Assembly (NCBI GenBank): GCA_028023455.1 | Contig: JAQFVV010000013.1 | Location: 11,880,579-11,944,578, forward strand | Source of the DNA: Epiperipatus broadwayi | Taxonomy: Eukaryota > Onychophora > Udeonychophora > Euonychophora > Peripatidae | Reading direction: 5' to 3' | DNA length: 64,000 nt | Shown: one piece after another, positions 54,690-64,000 of the stretch | Layout: every line of letters starts with the position of its first letter | Position numbering within the stretch: position 1 is the first letter of the stretch | Position numbers and translations under genes: made by a program | The notes under the pieces: generated by a model | Told to the model about the DNA's origin: nothing | What the model saw: only the letters and a program-made list of their open reading frames with translations | The model's database searches: none

Positions 54690-55943
54690 TAGAAAATATG
54701 CAAATTATTGCAGAAAGAAATGTAAATTTCATAAATGTTAGATTTCCATTTTTTTGATAGAAGGATGCAAGGTTCTTTCCTGTTGCTTGAATGCAGGTCC
54801 CTTGCAATAACCCATGCCTCCTAGAATTTTCTCTTTCAAACATCCCTCTCTGTGCAAATGGTCATGATGTTAGAAGGAAGAAAGATATATCCCATAGCAA
54901 ACTCATCATCCAGAAAATTGACTTATGTTCAGTTTTGTTTTGCCTTTTTATAAAGATAGATGTGCTGAATAACTCTCATAGATCTATTGGCTCAAGATTC
55001 CCATAGTATGCCACACTGCAAGTAGGAAAGGGCATAAAATTTTGTAAACTATTTGGGGACATGCTCACATAAAGTTTTGTCTTTGGTGTTATTAAGCAGA
55101 TTGTTAAGAGAAAGAGGTGAAATTTTCTGATTAGGAATCTAAGGGAGGCTAATACATGACTTGGATGGGTTGTCATTGCTAGGGGCTTCGTTAATATTCA
55201 TATTTTTTTTTACTATATTAGTTAACATAGAATGATTGTAACCAATGTCCATAAGATCTTTAATGTATTCTTGGTTACTATATTTTCTAGCAGCTTCATA
55301 TTTACAGTTTTTTACTTCTGTGTAAAAAAACCTTTTAGCCCTGCCATCAGATTTGGGGTGAATGACTCCTCTGACTTGAACTGGTTTCACGATCATTTTA
55401 TAGTCAACAGTAATTTCTTTCTTTGAATGCATAAATCCAAAAAATTTATGCCTTGATATTTATCTTCCACTTCCACAGTCCAATCAAGTGGAGATTCTTT
55501 ACTAAGTTCTGCAAAAATGTTATAAATTTTGTCCTTGGCTGCACATAAAAATATATCATCTACACACCTAATGTTTGTAACATTTATTGCAGGCTCTAAA
55601 TATTTAGGAAGAATTATGTTTTAAATTTAAAGAGTACTAAACTGCTGATGATTCCGCTGATCATGGGCCATCACCACATCATTTTATAATACTTTCCTTA
55701 GGCTATTATTTCATTGTCAACCCACCTCAACATCTCAAAAATGAAATCTTTCTTATGCTAGTTGTAGTTATTTTGCTGTGAGATTTCTTGAATGCATGCA
55801 ATGAAATGGTCTCTAGGCACCAAACCATAAAGCTCTTTTATATCCAGAGAGGCAAGAGTAGTCTAATTTTTTCTACACATTCATAAAAAGACTTGATTGA
55901 ATAAGGGCTAAACCCAAAGTCATTGATTAACCAGTTGGTAGTT
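54690..55943 (-). pseudogene. Penelope-like RT, copy 1
   Basis: On the minus strand, VDD codons at 55563-55555 followed by IFLCAAKDKIYNIFAEL form the catalytic palm motif C. Downstream VDYKMIVKPVQ and VIHPKS match the conserved FLD...YRKP...S region of Penelope-like RTs (55432-55139). Upstream SLDIKELYGLVP-like residues around 55860-55820 fit motif A. One stop and several shifts separate these pieces. Part of copy 1 (about 24 bases) is missing relative to copy 2 near 55340. Confidence 0.75.
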
Positions 55944-57600
55944 TGCAATAACCCATGCCTCCTTGAATTTTCTCTTTCGATCATCCCTTTCTGTGCAAAT
56001 GGTCAGGACATTAGAAGGGAGAAAGATATATCCCATAGCAAACTCATGATCCAGAAAATTGACTTATGCTCACAGTTTTGTTTCTCATAGATCTATTGGT
56101 TCAAGATTCCCCATAGTATACTGCACTGCAAGCTGGGAAAGGGCGTGAAATTTTGTAAACTATTTGGGGAGCATGTTCAAATAAAGTTTTGTCTTTGATG
56201 CTGTTAAGCAGATTTTTAAGAGAAGGAGGTTAAATTTTCTGAAGTCTTGTTAAAATATTACGAATCTAAGGGAGGCTAATACATAGCTTTGGTAGATTAT
56301 CATTGCTAGGAGCTTTATTAATATTCATATACTTTTTTTTACTATATTAATTAATGTAGAATGATTGTGGCTGATATCCATAAGATCTTTAATGTATTCT
56401 TTGACGTTATATTTTCTAGCAGCTTCATATTTACAGGTTTTTACTTTTGTGTAAAAACCCCTTTATACCTTTCATTTTGTGTTCAAATAGAATTTTAGAT
56501 TTGGGATGGATGACTCTTCTGGCTTGAATTGGTTTCACGATCATTTTATAGTCAATGGTAGATTTGTTTCTTTGAATGCATAAATCCAAAAAATTTATGC
56601 CTTGATATTTAACTTCCACTTCCACATAAAAATATATCATCTACATATCTAATGTTTATATCATTTATTGCAGGCTCTAAATATTTAGAAAGAATTATGT
56701 TTTGAAATTAAAGAGTACTAAACTGCTTATGATTTTGCTGATCAGAAGCCCCAAGAGCCATCCCCACATCATTTTATAATACTTCCCCTTAGTGTAGGCT
56801 ATTATTTCATTGTCAATCCACCTCAACACCTCCAAAATGAAATCTTGCTTATGCTAGTTGTAGTTACTTTGCTGCAAGATTTCTTGAATGCATGCAATAG
56901 AATGGTCTTTAGGCACCAAACCATAAAGCTCTTTTATATCCAAAGAGGTAAGAGTGGTCATTAATTTTTTCCACACATTCATAAGAGGACTTAGCCAAAT
57001 GCAAAGTCATTGATTAACCAGTCAATTATTAATTTAATAGCATTAAAATAATAAGCTTCAATAAAATCTATCATTAGTCTTAATAAAAAGCCTTTTTTAT
57101 GATGCTTAATATTTGCAAGAAAACGAGGTGGTATTGCTGACAATGGATACATAGCAAAATACTCAGTATGTGTACAAGCCATATTGCATAAACTGTGCAA
57201 AACTGCAGAGACAAATTTATCTTTATATGTTTATATGATGTGATGTTTATGAATTTTAAGTTTGGGTTTTGTGTATTTATTTTTAAATTGAAATCATCAC
57301 CATTTACAAGGACTAACCCAGTGCCTTTGTTTTCTTTCATGCATATAACATTATTATTTTTACAAAATTATTTGATTTCCGCTATCTTTCCAACTCAATC
57401 ATTATTTGTTTTATTAAAATTATGCCAACTGAGCAATCTAATGGTTCTCACAATTATTTTCTCTTTAGCTACTGAGTCTTCAAAATTTGCTTTGATGTCT
57501 GCGATTACTTCCATCTGTGGCTGTTTCTGCAGCCCACCAATGAATTTAGAGCCCAGTTTATGCTAATTGGTTCAAAGGTGGGGGGGTCATGATAGCTGAC
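55943..57600 (-). pseudogene. Penelope-like RT, copy 2
   Basis: Contains the 5' part lacking in copy 1: KENKGTGLVLVNGDDFNLK (57340-57280) and PPRFLANIKHHKKGFLLR (about 57130-57080), the latter resembling the RT fingers motif PRFY..KTHK. KELYGLVPKDHF-like palm residues follow near 56940. GINFLDLCIQRN and YKMIVKPIQA lie at 56640-56500. Relative to copy 1, about 74 bases are deleted next to the VDD codons (junction near 56623), bounded by CACA at both ends, so the catalytic region is fused to later sequence. Confidence 0.75.
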
Positions 57601-57994
57601 AGTTTCACCCAGTTGTTAAAATTATTGAGACACAGGGATATACTTTGTTTAGCAGCAAAGAACTTTAATTTTCTGTCATAATTAGCCATAAGTTTATGTG
57701 ATAATTCTACAGTGATTTATGACTTCAATAGGGATTATCCATACATTTTAATCTATGTTTCTCTATTTTGAAATTTGCAATGCATACCTTAATTATGTTG
57801 GAAAGTAAAACTACTTTTAAATTAACAATTATTTTTTCCTGCTTATAAATATTGATTACAGCAATAAGAAAAAATCTTGTGGGTCAAACATAACTTTACA
57901 AATTGGATTCTTTTCTGTTTCACAGCAATTGATTTATTCATTTTAAATGCCCTTTTGAATAATTGATGCATGTTCATAGTTATATAAAAGTGTA

Positions 57995-58205
57995 ATCACT
58001 TTTCATATATTAATGAAATACTCCAAAAATTTTAGCTGAGTCAAGCCACTATGAAAAGGTATAAAAATAGGTACAATAAAACTTAATAGCACTAAGCCAA
58101 TTTTCGGCAAATTCTCACCAGAATCATAGTGCTGAAGGAATAAACTATGCCATCAACAGGATATCATGGTGGCTTGACTCAGCTCAAATTTTTGGAGTAA
58201 GTCAA
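57995..58205 (-). repeat. Terminal repeat of the Penelope-like element, proximal, with inverted ends
   Basis: Direct copy of 54515-54670. In addition TACTCCAAAAATTTTAGCTG at 58018 is matched in reverse complement at 58203, continuing to AGTCAAGCCAC, so this end is itself an inverted repeat about 185 bp across. Hairpin-forming segment at 58106-58119. Confidence 0.8.
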
Positions 58206-60619
58206 CAGTGTGAAACTGTTATTGTACTGATAAAATTCTTTAAAAAAAGTGATGTGATGCTTCTGAACTTCAATTTTATATTTTTTTTAATAGTTAAAAA
58301 CTCACATATCTTCATAAGAGTTAAATTCTCTGTCTCCACAAACATCATGATATTTCTTTTTTTTTTTAATAATTAATATAAAGGATATTCGACAAGAGAA
58401 AATATATGCATTTTAAAAACTTACAAATGAAAAAAAAAAAAACCAGTTTGAAGTCACAAATTAGGCAGATTTATTTAAATTACTTCATTTTTTGAGCTAT
58501 TTCATTAGGTTTGGAGATTGACTTGATAATATCATATATATATATATATATGATTATTTATGATTGTGAGATATATATATATTGTCAAAATATTTTAAAA
58601 TGTTTAAGAAATGATTATTTAAAGAAGAAACTTAGTCATTGCATCAGATTCCTATAGAAATTCAGATATGCCAAATAACTTTTGTGTTATTATTCATTTT
58701 TTGTATAAAATATATTAATGTTGATAATATATTAATACACAATTGTATCTTGTAAAGAAATATATCAAAAAAACAAGTTTTCTTAATAATCAGAAAAATA
58801 TATAGATAAAAATTCAAATACAGTGCATCAAACTAGGAAAAAAAACGAATTTTTATTCCATGCTCATTTTGTAAGTACTTTTGAGATAACATTTAATTTA
58901 TGGATGCTCCATGCTTTTATTTCAAGTTAAATTTTATAAAATATAATCAGAAGCACTTTTTATAGAATATATATATATATTTTAAGTTTGACTCATTCAA
59001 TTTGAATTTTTGTTATAATTTTTTTTCCAGATTACTAATAAAAATAATTTTTGATTATAATATTATTTTATAAGATATAATCTTTAATATTCTGAAATAC
59101 AAACATAATTCATATACTTGGAGTTTACATATAAATATAAGGATTGGAACACAGACTTTTAAATTCCCTCTATCTATCCACTCTATCTCACATAACTACA
59201 GACACTTTTTATTTTTATAATTAAAGATCCTGTGCGACACAGGTTTTAGAAGGTTGAATATTAATTAATAATAAGTTTGAAGTAAACAACTATATATAAA
59301 GATAAAACATTGACAGATAATAATTACAATACAAGAAATATAAGATTACATTTACAAAACTTTTATTATTTTAGGTGTATTTTAAATTATTTTTAAATAA
59401 ATTTAATTGCTAAAAATATAAATATATATATCCTTCAATTAATAAATTTTATTTTCGCCACTTTGTTCAAATTGTTTAAATTGAATTGTTAATTGAAAGA
59501 TACGAATGAATAATCAAACAATCACTATACACTTTTATCCTGGTAGCAATAGATCTTTATGTCAGGATTCGCCATAGCAATCAACATCAATTTGTACCTA
59601 TGATTTGATTTACAATTTCTTATTTGCTATTACAATCTTTAAAAAAATATTTGATTTCTTTTTTTAAAAAAAAAACAATCATCATTTTAAATGGCTTTCA
59701 AAAAAGTGTGCCATTTCGCAAGATTGATGATATCATAAGATAGTGACTTCGTTAAAACTACATCTTCCAAAAATAAAATATCAACATCTAACACTAAAAA
59801 TACATAGTAGTGTTTATTAATTATACAATATGCAATATTATGTTTTGATTATATAAATAAAACACCACTAATTTATTTTATTTAATTTTCATTCAATGTC
59901 TCTGAAAGACGATCAATGCCTTCATTTATAATATATCCAAAATAAATAAGATTTTCATCTTAAATTTACAATTAGAAAATAAATTAAAACCCCACCAGTT
60001 TTATTAATAACAGTAAGTAATCAAAGCCATACTTTTATTATGTACAACAAAATATATTAATGTTTAGGTATAAAATATGCATATTAGCTAAATTATATTC
60101 ATTCAATCAATGAACTAATAGAAGCCGCTTAAATATTCTCATAATATTTTTCTTTTTCAATTTTAACTTGTCAAAATATTACATTTTTAAAAACCACAGG
60201 GAATAATTTTACAAAAATTTTGTCTAAGGTTATTCATTTCTTTCCATTTTTAAATCACATATTTCAATTAATAATTCAAATGAATGAATTTATGATATAA
60301 TTATGTGAATGCCATGACCCCACCTTCTTTTTGAAGATAACTTTTTTCCAAGAAACAATTTTTAAAGATATATTGTTAACTTGCAGCAACAAATATGTAA
60401 AATGTTTATTAAAGATACTCAGTATACTAATACATATGTTAAAGTTTCTGATGAAGATAGGGTGATATCATTATTATAACATGCAGCCATTGTATTACTT
60501 TAAAATATCTTTGAAATAAGCATTAGACACAAATAAAAAGTAAACACCATGCTAAAGTTAATAAAATAATTTTTTAGAAAGTGTGTTATTGTTTATTCAT
60601 CAGACTTTACAGTATCACT
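58206..60619. other. AT-rich non-coding stretch
   Basis: Nothing supported. Repeated (TA)n tracts at 58534-58550, 58571-58580 and 58967-58980. Confidence 0.5.
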
Positions 60620-61860
60620 TCTGACAAGTTGAAGGAAATATTGAATGACTTCATAATCTTGCCATCATATTTTTTAGAATCTTAGACATATTTAAATTAA
60701 AAAATGTTTAATCTTTTTATGCTGGTAAGAAGTTCAGGTGTTGCATCTATATAAGAAATTTGGCAAAATAATAGCTCAAAATACACAATTAAATTAGATG
60801 CAACAGCAATATCATTAACAGCACATTATAGAGTCTGTGCTGCTATCATCAACTAATTCCATCGACACATTTCTAAATTGGTGCTGATAATGTAACTTGA
60901 TTTTATTTTTTACTTAAATTAAAATTCCACCACTAAACTTGTATCATACTTTTATGTTGCTTTATAAAATTATCTATAAACTGTGCCTTTTTTAAAGACC
61001 ATTGTTATAAAAATAGAAAACAATGTTACAGCTAGTAAACATCTTTGTTTAACAGCAATTTTCATTTCAAATACCTCAGATTCAGCAATAATATCAGTTC
61101 CTCTCAATCCATCATGTAGAAATAGTATAAAACTAATAAACAAATTTCAAACATTCTTACAAACTGTCTTCATTAGATAGGTCAAATGCTTAGACTAAAT
61201 TAATAAAAATAATATGTAAATTACACTTTTGTTTCTGAAACTTTTCTTGAACTACCAATAAAAATAATGACTATAGTGTTTTTTTTCTTATTTGCCTAAA
61301 ACCACACAGAATTTATTGTAACTCCGTATGATTAGAAGCAATCAACTCAAAAAGAGTAATAGTAGTATTTCATGATAATTACAGCTGTTTTTTCTACCTA
61401 CTTTATTTTTATAAATTAAAACAATAAAAGTATTCTTAAAATCTGGTGGCACAAATTCATGGATCACTACATTTCTTTTATATCATTAACAAATTTTAAA
61501 ACTTTTCTAGGCATCTCATTAGGATCTGAAAATTTTCCAATTTTAATAGCTATTTTAGTTTGACTGAGCTGAATATTTTTATCCAGATCTAAATTAGTAA
61601 GTAGGTTATGTAATTAAAATCCATTTATCTATTTTTATATTATTATTCTAAATGATTAAAATGTGTTCTCTTCCTGTTCTATATATCATCATTATGATAT
61701 ATATCCATGGATTTAATAGGATTATAATATCTTTCAGATCCAATGTTATTTTCAATATATCAAAAAAAATATCTAAAGAACTTCTTTGTAGGCAGTTAAT
61801 GAATTTCTGCTTTAAATCCATGCCTCAATGACATGACAATCTTAATAAATACAAAATACC
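60620..61860 (-). pseudogene. Decayed LINE reverse transcriptase region
   Basis: On the minus strand: KIGKFSDPNEMPRKVLKFV (61550-61490) fits the GKAPGPDGIP region ahead of the RT palm; PPDFKNTFIVLIYKNK (61450-61405) fits the following PxDWK..xIVPIYKK; and FINLV-AFD (61209-61181) fits motif A with an in-frame stop. Further on the sequence is too worn to place the catalytic DD. It resembles the RTE/jockey group more than L1. Old copy. Confidence 0.65.
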
Positions 61861-62245
61861 AATTTTAATGTTAAATTGTTATTGAAATTTGCTTCTACAA
61901 AATAAATAACAAACTTCATGTAAATATTACTGGAATAGGGTCTACTTTTACTACAACCATTATTTTAATCTTGGAGCAACAAGTTTATACTTTGTCTAAC
62001 TAACTTCAATTGCAAGTACTTATTTAATATAAACTTTGCATTCTGACTTCTAATTATAATATCTATTATAAATCATTATTTTGAGCAAAGATGTTTCAAG
62101 ATCCTTTATATTTTTCCTGCCTAAACAAAATAGTGATAAGAATCAACACATGTGTTAAACAAACTATTTGAGTTTATGGCATCAGAACGATCTTCAGATC
62201 AAAGTTTATTGTTTCTACTAACACATTTTTTTTTCATATGTCATA

Positions 62246-62334
62246 GCACCGATCAGGAGGCGAACCCACAACCGTCTGCAACCAACTACTTGCTTGCAAG
62301 GCAGCTGCGATGACCTCTCAGCTAACAACGCTTG
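62246..62334 (-). ncRNA. tRNA-like sequence, probably a SINE head or decayed tRNA
   Basis: Minus strand: TTAGCTGAGAGGTCA (62325-62311) is A-box-like and GGGTTCGCCTCC (62268-62257) is B-box-like. The ends GCGTTGT and TCGGTGC can pair over six of seven positions with wobble. The region between is long, like a class II tRNA variable arm, and a CTTGCAA anticodon-like loop is present with a weak stem. A functional tRNA is unlikely: the anticodon stem is poor. GC content is clearly higher than the flanks. Confidence 0.5.
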
Positions 62335-64000
62335 ACTACTAACACATATATTAAAGACTTTAACAAAACAAAATTCAAACTTTTAATTATGTTTATATAA
62401 TATTTTCTAGAAAAAAGCAAACACTTTCTTTCAATCTAATATTAGTACATATACTCTAATAAAATTGACACCTATCATGATGCAAATCAAATTGTATTCT
62501 CATTAACTTTTTATTGCTATATATAGAAGTTTCAAGAGAAGATATTAAATTAGTTACCATAGTAAATCCAACACAATGCAATCTCCTACACCCAATCACT
62601 TTTCATTCTTAAAAAAACATGTAGTCAGCCATCTATCTGTTTAATTTACTTTCTTTGATTAGAAAATAAATAAAACTACAAGCCGCTATATTAGTTTTAA
62701 CTCTCTACTTACAAATATAATATTCCTTTGAGGTTTTAAAGAATACACATCAAGTAAAGTCTGCACAATTGAATTATATTTAGAAAAAACTAAAAAGTAA
62801 AATACTATTATTACCACCAATATTATTAATTTTACAATATTTTATTTCATTTTAACTAGTGATCTGCCAGTCGTGGTGCCAGCCAGCCTACTTTTAGATT
62901 ACTTTTTGCAAATCTTTCCCATTTCCATGGTATGCATGAAGATCCTTAATATAATTTTTCATGGATCACAAATTTCTGTCCCAAAGCTCACAACTAAGGA
63001 TTTCTAATGAATTAAACTTGTTTTTATCATTGTTTTCTCACTGCCAGGGACTTCTGCACACACATGTTAAAAAGATGGAACTGTGGTTTCACAAATATGC
63101 AAGTTCTTTATTATAGTTAGTTCCGAAATTATGACTGGAAACACGAGAGACTTAGGGTGATTGGGCATTAAGGTGACAAATTACAAATATATAATGAGAT
63201 AAAATTAGATAACAGACAGCAAAGATCATTTGTATTGAAAACAGCATCTAGATTTTGGTAAACCACTATCTTATTCTATGATGTAGCAAGAAGCACGTTT
63301 GGTCAGACATTGCTTTTCAGCTATGTAGAGTTTAACTTTCATGTGAGATGGTCATTCCATTATCCACCATAACTGACATAAATTGATTTAAATAAATCAA
63401 GTGATAACCCATAATCATCAACTGTAATGCTTTTCTAGTTTGATGCAATGATAGAGTGGCAAATTCTGAAATTCAAATTTCATCTTTGTCACTGCTGGCT
63501 TTCAAACTTCTTATAAACCTCTCAGAACAAATCATTTGATTAGGATTATTATTATCATCATCATCATCATCAATGTTAATAGCTTTTTGTCATTGCTTGC
63601 AATCCTTTTAACCCAATTTATTTTAGCATTTTAATATTTAAACTTACATTATAAACTTTACAAAGTCTTTAATATCATTAAAATTCATACACATAAATAT
63701 GCATTTTATGATGAAGATATGTGTTGGCAAGAATCTGGAATAACGGATAAAGGCAGGTTCGGCCAGAAATGCATATTCTGTATCAATTACTTTTTACATA
63801 AGTCCTTAAGAGTGGATTGAATTTGCAAGTTATATCATGCATTTAATATCCCATACATAATCAGAAAAAAATGGATATAATTAAATACCATTATTGTTGT
63901 GATATAGTAAATGATGATATATTAATCTTTAATTGAATTTATAGTTTTTATCTGGGCTGAATATCATTATTAAATAATCTTTAATATTTATCCTAGACAA
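62335..64000. other. AT-rich stretch to the window end
   Basis: A (ATT)n(ATC)n microsatellite lies at 63545-63572, just after a weak tRNA-SINE-like block (63430-63520). The patch 62860-63170 is less AT-rich than its surroundings but contains no long frame. No exon or element could be supported. Confidence 0.45.

Larger units (their letters stand above)
54515..58205 (-). mobile_element. Penelope-like element in partial tandem
   Basis: A minus-strand Penelope-like retroelement. Two overlapping copies of the body repeat directly with a period of 1141 bp (TTGCAATAACCCATGCCTCC at 54802 and 55943). Copy 1 spans about 54795-55943 and copy 2, with more 5' sequence, about 55943-57600. A terminal repeat (about 54515-54670 and 57995-58165) flanks the pair. 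Partial tandem arrangement is typical of this class. Frames are broken and an endonuclease domain could not be recognised. Confidence 0.8.

Noticed and set aside
54515-58165. Hammerhead ribozyme in the Penelope-like terminal repeats, which are known to carry them in some genomes
   Set aside because: A CTGGTGAG...CGAAA-like layout is present in one copy, but the core position that must be A is G in both copies, and the stem needed for the fold conflicts with the local hairpin. No complete core was found.

Overview
The window is strongly AT-rich, low-complexity animal DNA made mostly of transposable-element relics. One segment looks like host coding sequence: a 191-bp exon (3348-3538, minus strand) with good splice sites, encoding the end of the RCC1 domain of an RCBTB1/RCBTB2-type protein. 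RCBTB proteins are animal proteins. With the element mix (Ty3/gypsy, several LINE clades, a Penelope-like element, hAT and fold-back elements, tRNA-like SINE remnants) this points to an invertebrate or other metazoan with large repeat-filled introns; I cannot name the lineage. No bacterial-style genes, operons or CRISPR arrays are present.

Layout. 1-6441: the RCBTB exon in AT-rich intron or flank, with a (TA)n tract and weak dispersed repeats. 6442-14951: a complete Ty3/gypsy LTR retrotransposon on the minus strand, with two ~1.94-kb LTRs, a primer-binding site, a polypurine tract, and a gag-protease-RT-RNase H-integrase reading frame broken by two frameshifts and two stops. 15120-16350: a 5' fragment of an RTE-like LINE and a separate decayed minus-strand LINE RT. 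18325-18745: a two-unit tandem duplication.

18836-28280: a nest of LINEs. LINE A (minus, jockey/CR1-like) has its 3' half at 18836-22240 and its ORF1 with a CCHC knuckle at about 24680-26130. The gap is filled by a plus-strand copy of LINE B (about 22470-24245), and a minus-strand copy of LINE B lies on the far side (26188-28275), so two LINE B copies form an inverted pair around LINE A ORF1.

32800-41705: old scattered copies of one short interspersed family, plus three well-preserved structures in a row: a 154-bp fold-back element, a 0.83-kb inverted duplication flanked by a 14-bp target-site duplication, and a 676-bp hAT-type element with an 8-bp near-perfect duplication. 43930-47850: a decayed plus-strand RTE-like LINE, then a diverged three-unit repeat interrupted by a 143-bp near-perfect palindrome. 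54515-58205: a minus-strand Penelope-like element in partial tandem with repeated ends. 60620-61860: another decayed minus-strand LINE. 62246-62334: a tRNA-like sequence. The rest is AT-rich DNA in which I see no gene.

None of the retroelement reading frames I followed is intact end to end. The gypsy element is the youngest large insertion by eye, because its LTRs are still nearly identical.
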